Of a stretch of DNA of 64,000 bases, positions 1-11,522 are shown one piece after another. Below the pieces are notes generated by a model that was not told the DNA's origin, did no database searches, and saw nothing but the letters and a program-made list of their open reading frames with translations. Position numbers and translations under genes: made by a program. Every line of letters starts with the position of its first letter. Within the stretch, counting starts at the first letter, position 1. Source of the stretch: Lenzites betulinus (lineage: Eukaryota > Basidiomycota > Agaricomycetes > Polyporales > Polyporaceae). The DNA lies in assembly GCA_022264855.1 (NCBI GenBank), contig JABYQU010000004.1:992001-1056000 (forward strand), given 5' to 3'.

Positions 1-233
1 CTTCCCTGCCTGCTACCACAGTGCTTCCCACCGTTACCCCGTCCATCGTGATACCCAGCCCCAGTCAACAACCGGCGCACACTGGACAAACCAGTGGCGA
101 TATTGCGGCCGAGATACTCGGGGCTCTCATGGGAACAGCACTCATCGCAGCTGGTATATTCCTCTTTATTCTCTTTCGTAGGAGGCGGAGGCGTCCCGCT
201 CCACCGAAACCAGAAGAGAAAGCAGATCCGTAG
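1..233 (+). CDS. 3' end of a single-pass membrane protein (partial)
   Basis: The reading frame is open from the left edge of the window and stops at 231-233. The visible C-terminus has a Ser/Thr/Pro-rich stretch, then one hydrophobic segment of about 21 residues (ILGALMGTALIAAG and following), then a run of six arginines and a short Pro/Lys/Glu-rich tail. This is the usual layout of a type I membrane protein: mucin-like extracellular stalk, one membrane span, basic stop-transfer anchor in the cytosol. The ectodomain lies outside the window, so no function can be assigned. The ATG-like codon used by automatic ORF callers is internal to the open frame and is not the gene start. Confidence 0.6.
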   Translation, partial: SLPATTVLPTVTPSIVIPSPSQQPAHTGQTSGDIAAEILGALMGTALIAAGIFLFILFRRRRRRPAPPKPEEKADP

Positions 234-439
234 ACTGTATATCCACACTCTCGTTTTGACGCTTGGTGACCTGGTCAATCATGAACAATGTAGGTATACC
301 CGGTACACACTGTATCACCACCCGTTCGTATCATACGGGCTCTATAATCGTGGCACACGCAAAGGAGTAATTGTGTACAACGGCTTCTTTACCATTCGAT
401 CTATCTAATTTGTCTGCGGACGCCATGCAGTACCCACAC

Positions 440-1756
440 CTACTTCGTCCAGAACCCTGCCCACGGTTCAAGACGTCTATATTGGATCGGCCGGACCCCG
501 CGAATGATGTCCTGGCCCTCAATGAGCCGCAGCTCGCGCCCTCTCATCCGCTTGATCTTGCGCATTGGCTCGCGGGCATCGAGCTCCTCGTCCGTTACCA
601 GCCGTTCGTCCTCCGGCAACGCCGACGCTGCCTCGTGGGTCAACGAGAGCATCGCGTGCGTCTGTGAGACGGCCTGCGAGGCAGCGCGCGATAGCGGCGA
701 CTCCTCGTGTGAAACCCCATCGTGGAAGTGGGCAAGTACGAGAGCAGAGAACAGATCTCCGACTCCCGAAAAGTAGCCAGGGAGACACGGAAAGCATGTT
801 GCGTAGACGGAGGCATCGTCACCCCGGGAGGACGCAATGCATGCGAGGAATGAGGCATCCGTGGAGTCGGCTGGTGGGCGTAGGTGCGTTGGGAGCAGTT
901 CTGTCAACCACGGCTTGAGGGGTATAGAGCTAATCACGACGTGGGGGACGTGGTATGTGTCGTGCAGCTTCCGGATGGCCTGACGAAGCGAAGCCGGGTC
1001 CGTCATTTTGATTTCAGTGAGGACTCTGCTCAGCATTTAGCATGCTAACATTGGGACGATGCAGGACACGTACTCGACTTCGAACCAGTTTGGCGTGATG
1101 ATGGTAGCGAGTGATAGCGCATCGCGGTAAATGGGCACTACCTCTGGGGCGACATAGAGCTTGCCAGAGTCCCCCAGCACCGCTAGATATATGTTCAGAT
1201 GTATTATGAGTAGTCAATTGGTGGAATCTTACGGTCAAGAAGGTAGATGAGCTCTGGGTTCTGCTTGCGGAGTTTTCGTGCGAAGGTAGTAACCGCGGCG
1301 GTAGCTTCCGCTCCCGGAATATAACCTAAGCGCAAATGGTGAGAAATTATGGGCACAGCTCTGGAGATGCACACACACCTGTCAGCAGCCGTTCTTGCTG
1401 AAGTAATTCATTCTGCTCCATAAGTCCGAAGATCTGGTCCAGCTCGCTTGCGGAGGCCCTTGATCCGCCGAACCGAGCATATCCTATACAACATGGTCAA
1501 CACATGATCATCTAACAAGCCAAGAGAAAAGCAAACTCACCAGAATGGTTCGAGAAGTTGACTGTGTTCACAACCTGCGTTAGATGCAGTGCGTCAACAG
1601 GTGCCCACCACGCTAGAATCGACACGGAGATCGGAGATGTCTTACATCGACATCGTAGCCTAGGCATTGCAAAGGGAAGACAGCGGCCTTCCCACCGACA
1701 TATCCGTATGTGACATGCGACTGGATGCTCAAAATTCGTCCTTTACCTTTCGCCAT
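440..1756 (-). CDS. PDXK: Pyridoxal kinase (PdxK family), multi-exon
   Basis: ATP-dependent kinase of the vitamin B6 salvage pathway in the cytosol; it phosphorylates pyridoxal, pyridoxine and pyridoxamine. On the minus strand the start is at 1756 and opens with the family N-terminus ([19 protein letters not shown]). Later exons carry [17 protein letters not shown] (about 1550-1380), a stretch ending in LIYLLD (about 1330-1240), [20 protein letters not shown] and ITPNWFEVE (about 1180-1060). The last exon (about 1020-440) has VPHVVISSI and the anion-hole/catalytic motif [14 protein letters not shown]. All hallmark blocks occur in order in at least six exons with short introns. The stop is at 440-442. 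It is divergent from the START-domain gene, with a 747-bp shared upstream region. The function call is firm; some internal junctions are approximate. Confidence 0.93.
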
Positions 1757-2503
1757 CGCGTGTGGGGGTGGTGTGCTGTTCGAAGTTTCTGCCCGTCTTT
1801 CCGCCGCCCACTGCGCCGCCGCTGAGCTACTTATCTACAGATGCTTTAGGTTTAAGTTTGGACATGACTCGATCATGGTGCATGATTGTAATGTATTTTT
1901 AGTTTATGCAGAGTTTTATTTACTCTATCTATAAGTCTCGTGAGACGATACAGTATGTTAAGCCTTACTTAATAATCCAAAAGGGGAATATGACGCCACC
2001 CCAATAATGCTAAAGAAGTTACCGGCGTCATCGGCAGAGCCTGAGCGACCTTGCCAATGCCAAGTTGCTTGCAGGCGGCGTTGTTCTTGAGCTTGAGCTC
2101 GTCGCTGCTCGCACTACTCTCCCGCAACCTTCAGGAGGCTCTATTCATTGCTCTGTCTTCTACGAGAAGAAACACTGCTTGTCGTGAACGTCCACATCGA
2201 TCTTGACGTCTTACTCGCCACCCTACTGCGTAGCCTTCGGATCCGACCAGTCTCTACTAATTATCTTACGGTCTTGTATCCTCTGGGGCTGCCGTGCATC
2301 CAGCGACCGCACATCGCAACCCGTTGCACCTCCAATTGTCAATAAACTCGCGGAGGCAACGTGGCACCGGTGTCCTTCACGTGTGGACCCGATCAACCCC
2401 ACGGCATCGTACTACTCAGCAAGGCGCTCATCGTCCCTCTGCCCGACTTTCTCGAGTCGCTGGACCACGACCACTCACGAACTAACGAAACACCATTATC
2501 ATC
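1757..2503. other. Divergent intergenic region between pyridoxal kinase and START-domain gene
   Basis: This 747-bp spacer separates two divergently transcribed genes and must hold both promoters. Around 1850-1990 it is AT-rich compared with its surroundings. No reading frame here has homology I recognise, and I see no repeat or RNA gene. Confidence 0.5.
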
Positions 2504-5500
2504 ATGGATGGAACACGGTATGGAAACTCCACGCTGAACATAGTTTATGGTCTGACTAGGGTTTGTTACAGGCTCCGGGAATCATGGTATGCCGCGCTCG
2601 ACAACGCACAGGCACACTTTAGGCAACTGTTGACTTCGCATACGTCCACGGAATGGAAGCGTGTGCCGGTCACCAACGATGGCGCTACACCAACCACTAA
2701 GGGGAAGGGCCGAGCGTCCGGCGTACCGGAAGTTACGGACGTTTTGATTCACCGCCGGACAACGAAGGCGGGTGAGAATGTGTACCGGAGCGTCCTCGAG
2801 ATCCCCGTAGGTGACGAACCAATCTCGTTGGAGACGTGGAAGTCTGTCTTGGTTACGCCGGAGCTGCGGAAGGAGTGGGATCCGGCAGTAGAGGGCGCGC
2901 AGCTGCTCGAGATGTTCGACCAAGCGACCCGGATATCGAAGGTCGATTTCAGGCTCGGGTGGCCTTCCAAGTGAGTTTACTTTATGCATGGCTTCTACTT
3001 CTCTTGAACGAGCATATAGTCCCCGAGACGCGGTCACGATATCGCGCACATTCAATGATGCTACAACACTCATCGACATATCTACATCACTACCCCGTTC
3101 TCCGGACGAACCGACGTATCTTCGCCCGTCTCCCCCTTACGTTCGCTCCGACGTAGCTTGTACGTACTCGGCATCCCCAGCCATTTATATTTGCTAACAC
3201 ACTCGTTTTAGTGTTTGCTTGGTGCGTACAGCGAATACAACCACAGCCCAATGACCAGAATCCGCGCCCAAATTCAGTAGCGAAGTTACGCATAACGTGC
3301 TTCTGGCAACACAACTTCCGCATTTTGTGGAGTCTTGGCTCGAGCTCGAATCTTGGTCAACAACTGGGAGCGATGACTGTGGGCCTGTACAAGAGCGTTC
3401 AGCAGCGGGGCGGACGCGTACCGCTTCTGACTGGCTACGGTAATGGCGTATCCATTGAACGTGTTTGCTTCGCCATCGACAGGGAGGCTCTGACGGTCGA
3501 CTATGCCATCGTACCCGAAGATGAGGAGCATCCACAACCTGCAGAGCACAGCCTCGAAGAGCTACACACCATACGCGAGATTCGGAGATTGACCCGCTCA
3601 GTGGAGTTCTCTCTTCCTACCGCTCAGGGATGGGACGTCCAACTCTCGACGATGGGGTCTTCCGAAGTTTCTCAGCTGCCTTGGACTACGCATGTAACAC
3701 GGCCTCCGCCCTCTCCCCAGAGCGCGGAAGATGGGGTTCCGGATCAACCCAAGTTTATCTTCGCCGTGAAGCACGCACCTCTGCCAAACGACCATTCTGT
3801 GCTGAAAGTGCGCGTCGTCATCGAACTCTCGGGACCTTCGGGCGGACTCCGGTTAAACGGAATCCCCCAAGCCGTCGAGGAGATAGAAGCGCGCGATCCG
3901 TCCTCTTTCTTCATATCTCAGTCCATGTTCCAGGACGCGTCTAGTACGGCGGAGAAGAGCTTCCAGACGCAGTCCTCTGTTGCTACTACCGCGACCAGCA
4001 CGTCTCGAGCCTCCACAGTTGGCGGCGAGCGGCCGTTGATATCTCGGACGCTCACCGAGCGGTCAGCTGCGGGAGAGAAGACCATATTGTCAAGAGTGAA
4101 GAGGAATTATATCTACTTCTCCTCTCTCCTACAAGAGCCGGAAGCGAAGTGGAAGCAGAGTCAGTATATCTGTCTCGCCGGTTACTCATATCACTAACCG
4201 TCCTGTAGCCGTGGAAGCGCGTGGCGTGTCGGTGTCACAACTCGACTCTATAGATCCGACGTTGGTTGTCTATCGAGCTGAGGCTACCTTTGTTGGGATC
4301 GGACTCTGGGACCTCTATGCGGCTATCACTACGGCTGGCGCTCGTGCATACTGGGACAAGTTGTACGAAGACGCGGTGCTCCTGGAAGACGTCAACGAGC
4401 TCACAGAGCTTTGGCATTTCAGGACGAAGCCGGCGTGGCCAACGAAGTGAGCGCACTCAGATTAGTCATATTCACTGACCTGCTGATGGATATACGCGTA
4501 TTAGTGGACGAGATATGGTGGTCCTCAAGACGGTCTACAAATCACCAACTACCATACATGTGTTCGCATTCTCTGCCGACGATCCAAACCTCTTCCCGCA
4601 AATCCCTCCCGCCGATCCTAATGTCATCCGGACGCAGGTCGATCTCCAGGGATGGGCAATCGAGGCCCTGTCACCAAACACAGTACTTGTCACCCTGCTG
4701 GAGCAATCCGATCCCAAAGGGTGGTCGAACAAAGGCTCGATTCCACAACAGATGATCACTGCTGTGGCAGGGATCGGCGAGTTCGCGATCAAGTGTGGCG
4801 GCCCACCCATCGTCACTCGACTCGAAGGTGCCAAGGCGAACCAGCTCCGCTACGATCATGAACGGGGCAACTTCCGCGTCGAATATGAGGGCTGCACGAA
4901 ACGACGTTCTACAGCGGACGCTGAGGCAGGTCGCGGAGCCTCGTCCCCACTTCCGGTCATCGAGTGCGAGATTCGATGCGATCTCGACGCTTGGGCGTCA
5001 TCTTTGGATATCGTCGTCGATCCACCTCCACAATCCATCGCTGCACTTCGCCGTCACCGATTCTCGGCTGGGGGTGGAGGGTTGTGGATCACCGTCACCC
5101 ACGACGCTGTGTTTGCGGAGCACGAGCGACTGCAGGCTATCGTGCGTAGGGGACCCATGAGCGTCCCGAAGGAGAAGGGTCTAGTCATGGTCAACGGCGT
5201 GAAGGTCGAGGTGGACACCGAGGAAATGCCCGAGCGCGAGGTGAAGAACCTCACGAAGCAGAAGCGCATAAAGCCTGCCCGTGTACCTCTCGATCAGCCT
5301 CCCGTCCTCGGCGTCATTCGCAGGCGCAAGGCAGAATGGGACGCGGATCAAGACCAGGAGGCGACCGGAGAAGATGGCAGCAAGACGTCTTCCCCCACTG
5401 CTTCCACTACATCATTTGCGACCACCCCTCCTTCATTCGCGACATCCTTCTCGAAGTTCTTCACCTACGCTGTGGAGCAGGCCACCACCACGACACAACA

Positions 5501-8267
5501 GGCTGTCGCTGCAATCTCTCCAGCTATGGAAGACGGCGCGCCTTCCTCGTCAAAGCCCCCCATGCAGTACGCGCTCGAGGCGCTATCTTTCGTCCAAGAC
5601 CTGCACGCACAACCAGGCGGAGACGGATGGACAATCCTGAGCGACAAGGGCTTCCCCGTGCATCGCAAAGTCTTCCCTCAGATCTCAAATGTCATCCCGG
5701 TTCATAAGGGTGAAAAGGTGGTCGAGGGTGTCGCGGCTGAGGAAATGTTGTCGGTCCTCCGAAGCTACGACTGCAGGAAACAGTGGGACACGCGATTCGA
5801 ATCCGTGAACGTGCTCGAGGCGTATGGTGCAGATGCACACACTGCGTTCGCGGTAATGAAGGGGGGCTTCCCATTCCGGGACCGCGGCTTCTACCTTTCC
5901 TCGTTGATCGCTCGCGAGACTGTCTCCCAACCCACCTCCCGTCGGAACGGTGAAGCCGAGCAACCTTCCAGCGAGAGCCGTTCTGCGATTTTCTTCGTGT
6001 CGTCCTCATTCTCTCCCGAATCTGCCAACCACTTCGCGCCCACCAAGTACAATCCGTACTCGCTTCCTATTGGCCGCGTATATCTGGACGCCTGGATCTT
6101 GGAGACCTTGGACCCGTACTCAGCAGAGAAATATGCGATTCCCTCGACAAGGTGTACCCGAGTAGCCGCCGTGGACTATGCGGGGTCTATCCCGGCAGCG
6201 ATGAACGCTACGATCAACAGCTCACTCCCAAAGTCCATTACTGCAGTCGAGAGCTACCTCAAGAACCTCTCGCCGTCGCCTTTGACGCGCTTGCCTGCGA
6301 TGGGCTACATGCTGGCGCCTCCGCCCGAGGACAAGCTCCGAACGCCACAAGTGGGCTGGTCGATACGCCAGAAGGACACATGCCGTACTTTTCTCAGCGC
6401 GGCTTTCGCTCCAGCGAGTAAGGTCTATTCCAACCTGATCACTCTCGATGGTCCGTCCAGTTTGTCACCACCGGTAGCCAATGACAGGACACCAAGGCCG
6501 AGCCACATTATCCCTAGTTCCACCACTATCGCGAGCCCGCCGGAAGGGGAAGGCTCTCAGACCTCGGAGCTCCCATTGAACGACAATTCGGATATCAGTG
6601 CTTCGGAGCGTCGGATCCGGGCCGCGCGCTCGCGCTCTCCTCGTGCGCGCGACCTTACCGGGCGGTCTTCTACGATGTTCACTCCGCGCGGGGAGGTGCG
6701 CCACCCGGTAGATCTACTCGTCTCGGAAGTCATCGTCGACTCGAAGCTCTATCCTGGCGGCTACGACGTGCTGCTGCGCTCCCGAGTCGAAAAGGGCGGC
6801 AAGACACGACTCGCGCTCCCCGCCTCACCAGCCGTACAGAACGAATCGAGCGGCGTGCCGGGAGATGGGGAGCGTGTGCTGCCGATCTCATGCGCGGCGT
6901 ATACGCTCCCTCCGTCCCCATTGCATTCGGCAGGGCTCAATACGGACCGGCCACCACGCCATCTCCTGCGCTTCACGCTTCCGACTGCGCAATACCAGAT
7001 GTCGACCATCGTGGACCCGCTGACGGGCGAGACCCGAAGCGCGCCGCCGAAGCCGCAGTGGCTGCTTGACCTCGAGGAAGGCCGGGCGGTCATCGAGTTG
7101 CGCGTGCGACCTGCAGTCACATCAGGCGGGAACGCCTCTGTGTCTGCGAAGGTGGCAGTGAACGGCGTGCCCGTGGCTGTGATGAGTGAGAAGGAGTCGT
7201 TGACGGCGCTCGGGCGGGAGGAACTTTTGGAGACTCGGGCGGCGAGGGCAGACGTTCTTGTGCGGTACGTGCCTGTTACATATCCGCGAGCGCGCCTCGA
7301 GCGAGTTTGACCAAGCCGGATCTCGGTCACGACCCATATCACCGGGGGTCCGACCTGGTCAGGCTCGAGTCGGGCCACACTGTGGGCGTTGTGAGCGTGC
7401 GGCGCGGGCGCATCTACGCGTGCTGACGTGCGTGTCTCCTGTGTCTTGACTTTGCAGGTCGGTTACCGCGGAGGAGCAGGTCCCGGCGGGGCTGCAGACC
7501 CCCCTCGCGGTGGCCCAGCACCTTCTGGAAGCTCCGGCGAGAGCACCCGAGCCATCTGACGCGCCAGAGCCGCAAGAGAAGGAGAGCATGCCCGCGCCAT
7601 GCGAGGCTGCAGAAGACGCCGCCGAAAGCGTGAGTAATGCAGATTTTGGCTTTGCTGCGCGTGGACGACCCGCTCGCCCACGCGCGCTTCCTGTCAGAGC
7701 CGCTCGCTGACATGTTGCCTGCCCATCACACCGCGTTCCCTCATTACAATGCCTGTGCCGTCGCGCAATTTGGTGTGGCTGGCGTGTGCCCGGCAGCCGT
7801 CGCAGGCGTCGTCCGTCGCGGAGCTCCATGCGCAGGAGGGCGCGGGCCATGGTCTCATGCGCTTTTTGAACAGCTACACGCTGCCATTCAGTCCGTCGCG
7901 GCGATCAAGTGCGCTGCTGAGCCCGGGGACACCGGACGGCTCGGGCGCACGGTCGCCGTTGCATGGGCCCAAGGATGGCGCAGTCGCTCCAAGCATGGGG
8001 AACAGCGGCCCCGCGGCGGTGCTGACCCGCGCGCGGATGGGAGCGGCGTACCCGCTGTCGACTGTGGTCGTAGTCGCGCTCATCGCGTTTCTGGTGGGGT
8101 CACTACTGCGGTCGCTGCTCTCTCCAGCGGACTTTATCTACGTCGTGACGGACGAGAAGGAGATGGGGAGCGTGAGCGCGGGGTGGCGGGAGATGCGGCG
8201 GCTGCTCGAGTTCAAGTACGTGCTTGGCGGATGGGACTTCCAGATCGCGGTTGTGCGGCGACATTGA
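2504..8267 (+). CDS. Multi-START-domain protein with C-terminal membrane anchor
   Basis: Eight exons join in frame to a 1,713-residue protein. Introns are 2518-2571, 2971-3019, 3160-3211, 4160-4208, 4447-4504, 7265-7457 and 7630-7796. The first coding exon is only 14 nt. The sequence contains three START/Bet v1-like lipid-binding regions, each with the pattern of a Trp/Asp-rich 'W...WD' segment followed by F/GFP-type strands: about residues 1-330, 450-650 and 850-1100. The third includes the strings VLRSYDCRKQWDTRFE and GGFPFRDRGFYL. A disordered Ser/Pro linker follows, and near the C-terminus there is one membrane span (PLSTVVVVALIAFLVGSLL) before a roughly 60-residue tail. I infer a membrane-tethered lipid transfer or sensing protein, a type common in agaricomycetes. 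The ligand and membrane cannot be read from sequence. Confidence 0.85.
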
Positions 8268-8842
8268 CGACTCGGGGTGTACTTTGGATACATTATTGTG
8301 CTGCTTATAATGTACGTCTCGGTGTAATGCTTAGTCGAGAGCCGGCGAGGGCATGAGTGTGTGCGGGATGGGCAGAAGACGAATCTGAATACCGGAGTGG
8401 AGGCGTGGGAAAGAGCGCAGGATGCCGGCGCCTGGAGAGACCCGCCCGATTCCCATCGGGACGGCGTTGCGTGTTCTGCGCACGTCCCTCCCCACTCTCC
8501 TCCCCCCGCTTCCTCCTCGCCCTCAGCTCCCGCCCCCGACCCGTCGTCCTCCCCGCCCCCTCGTCCCCCGCGCTGCGCCCACCGAGCCCAGCACGACGCC
8601 AGCGACGATCCCCTCTGCTTCCTGTGCACTCCATCATCTGTACCACCACAACAATCACCCACCGTCCCCGCTTGCTCTATCTCTCCCACCCTTCCGCGCC
8701 CTCATCCGTCGCATATCCGCTCCCTTGCATATCGCTGCTGCGGAAGGTCTGTCTCTTTCATCTGCTCGACCCCCATCTCTGCCTGCTCATCACTTCCCCC
8801 CCACCCAGTCTCGGGTCCTGATCCACTCTGAGACGCCCCGCC
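8268..8842. promoter_or_regulatory. CT-rich upstream region of the LisH/Flo8-like gene
   Basis: This 575-bp spacer is strongly pyrimidine-rich on the plus strand from about 8480 to 8830, typical of fungal core promoters that use CT-rich initiator tracts. Overlapping open frames here are low-complexity Pro/Ser/Arg translations of the CT tract and are not genes. Confidence 0.5.
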
Positions 8843-11522
8843 ATGGCCACCGATGGCCCAACTGCCACCGCCGTCACCACCCCCCCTTCAGAACAGTCCG
8901 CCCCCAGCTGGGAGGGCGATAGAATGTCTGTCTGTCAGCTCGTCTATCTCTCGATCTCGCTTATGTCGTGTCACAACGCCCAGGTTTAACATCTACATCT
9001 ACGACTACTGCGTGAAGCGCGGCTTTCAGAAGACTGCAAAGGAGCTCATGTTAGAAGCCAATATTCCTCTCCAATCCCAGCCTCCAATCAACGCCAAGCA
9101 AGGTCTGCTTTTTGAGTGAGTGTTCCCGAAGTGGCCCCGTTTCACTCGCTTAGCCACTCCCCCAGATGGTGGAGCGTGTTCTGGGTGTTATTTACCGCGA
9201 AGAGTAGTGGGCAGGGGCCGGAGGATGCGATGTTGTACACGCAGGTGCGCTGTCTGTGCTATCTCTTTGGGACGACGATGCGACGTCTGTCCGCGATAGC
9301 ACCAGGCCACAACCCAAAACGCTAGCCAGAAGTCCAATAGACCAGGCCCAGGGCAACCACGATACGCGAATGGCGCGCGGCCGCCCACTCAGAACGGTCC
9401 TCAGCCCAACGGCGTCGGGCCACAAGTCCCCCAGCCACCCCAGCCACCCATGCCGAACGGCGCACCAAGCGCTGTCCCTTTCCAAGGCATGCCACACGCA
9501 AATGGTGCTCCAGGCACTTCGGCGGGCCCGCCAGGCGGCGCCCCGCAACAACAAGGGAATGTGCCCCAGCTCGGGCACGCCCAGCGTCAGGGTGCGCCAC
9601 AACAGCGTAACGGAGCGCAGTTCCAATCCCCGACCATGGCACATTCTCCGCCTAACGCTCCTGGTGGACCTCAACAGGGTGGTTCGGTTCCCGGAGGCCT
9701 CGGTCCAGTCGGGGCCAACACTCCGTTAACACAGATTCACAGCCGAGGAAATATGTTGCCGCCGACCGGCCCTCCGAATGTCATGAACAACACCCAGCAC
9801 ACGCCACAGCCTGCGTATCAGCAGCTGGTCGGACGGTCTCCTAGTAATCCGGGGTCCCCAGGATCTGCGATAACTGCCCGGAGTCCTTCCTTGGCTCACC
9901 GGCAACCTGTAGAGGTGCTGAACTCCGAGATCGGCCGCATGCCTCCCCCACTGCTCAACAAGATCAAGGCAGACATGGGGTACGCCGACAAGGACGTGAG
10001 CCAATTCACTCCGGAGGAGAAGGTTCGCATATGCTGGATGTTCATTTGTAGCTGTGCTGACGTCGTGCGCAGCAACAACTGGTAAACCTGTTTCGACGTA
10101 CCGTAGCCAGCAAGGGGCCGAATATGCCTGGTCCCGGACCCAGTGCCGGACCGTCGGGGCAGCCGGGGCCGAATCCCATGCAGCACCCGGTGGGGCTCCG
10201 GACACCTCAGATGCAGCCCAATATCCCGCCACAGCAGGGACAGCCGCCGCATCCTCAACAGCAAGGGCAGAATCCACAACACCGTGGCGCCAAGCGGAGT
10301 AGCACATCGCCTGGACAGGAGGTGAGTGAATCGAGAACATCAGTAACTTGTGTGGCACCTTCTCAGACCCGCACTGCTTCCCAGCCCGAACAGTTGCCGA
10401 GGAACGACTCTTCGCCGCCGGACCGCAAGCGACCACGTCGATCTCCAGGCGGGGAACAGGGTCAGCCCAGCCAGCAGCAATCGCAGCAGCAAACACAACA
10501 GCAGCACCAGCAACAGCACCAACAGCAGCACCAACAACAGCAACAGCAACAGCAGCAACAGCAGCAGCAGCACCAACCCCCGATGACGCCCATGTACCCG
10601 CAACAACAACAGGGTGGACCTCCGATGCAGCCACACATGCAACCTAACGGACTTATGCGTCCTATGATGGCAGGGTATCCGGGCCAGCCGATGGGCGGTA
10701 TGAGCAACCCAATGATGCACGGACTGGGCACCCCTCAGATGGGCCCCATGAACCCGGCGATGATGGGTGCTCCCCCAACAAACCAGCAGATTCATCATGT
10801 GCGTGACACTCTTTTGTTCCATGAATCCTGGCCACACTGACGTCGCGTCTGCACAGTACCGCCAGCAGATGAGCGCGCTACACAAGCCTCCACACATGCA
10901 ACCGCAGATGCACCCTGGCGGCAACGTTCCGTCGCCCTCCGCATCTGGGGGCCCTGGGCCAGGCGATCCTCAGGACCAGCAGCGCCAGGGTATGCCATAC
11001 ATGAGCGGAATGCCGATGAACCGTATGGCGCAGAACAAGATGCCCCCGCCGCCGTCACCGGCGATGAACCCAAAGCAAGCCGGCGGCTCAAAGACCGAGA
11101 TGTCGGACGGCTCCATTCCTAATGGACACATCGAGCGATCGCCACAGAACATGCCAAACGCCGGACCCGGTGGACAACCGCCACAGCAAGGGCAGCAGGG
11201 GCAGACGCCACAACCGGGAGGCCCGCCCCCTGCAGGAACGCCGGCACCGCCGACCCCGACGCCATCGTCGATGGCCGCGCCGTCCCCGTCCGCGATCCTG
11301 GGAACGTCAACTCCCTCCATGTCACACCCGCCCCCTCCCCCTCCTCCGTCTTCAGTACCCGGCGACGGGCTCGATCCTACGTTCGCGGGCCTCGACTTTG
11401 GGTCTGGCATGACCGAGTTCGACGGTGGCCTGGACCCATCTATCTTCGGATCTGACACGAGCCTCAACTTCGAGCGCGACTTCGCGGCGTGGTTCGACCC
11501 GGAGAACGCGAATGGGGCGTGA
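8843..11522 (+). CDS. FLO8: LisH-domain transcriptional regulator, Flo8/Som1 type
   Basis: Seven exons give a 785-residue protein; introns are 8926-8983, 9116-9165, 9245-9305, 10023-10072, 10322-10366 and 10799-10856. Residues about 28-75 form a LisH motif (FNIYIYDYCVKRGFQKTAKE) followed directly by the conserved block WWSVFWVLFTAKSSGQGPED. That pairing is seen in fungal Flo8/Som1/SomA and in animal SSBP/plant LEUNIG-like co-regulators. The rest is Pro/Gln/Gly/Met-rich and disordered, with a poly-Gln tract near residue 490. The acidic, Phe-rich C-terminus (GLDFGSGM... and FERDFAAWFDPEN) looks like an activation segment. In ascomycetes these proteins act in the nucleus below cAMP-PKA to control adhesion and development. 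The same role here is inferred from the domain pair only. Confidence 0.88.
10471..10573 (+). repeat. CAG/CAA trinucleotide tract encoding poly-glutamine
   Basis: The tract is an irregular mix of CAG, CAA and CAC codons in frame in the sixth exon of the Flo8-like gene. It encodes about 35 residues, nearly all Gln with scattered His. CAA and CAC interruptions make slippage less likely than in a pure CAG array. Strain-length variation would still be expected. Confidence 0.9.

Noticed and set aside
3211..3211. Separate gene starting at the third START-protein exon
   Set aside because: The frame joins upstream exons in phase through a GT-AG intron (3160-3211), so it is an internal exon.
10340..10924. 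194-codon minus-strand frame rich in Leu runs
   Set aside because: Antisense reading of the poly-Gln tract of the Flo8-like gene.
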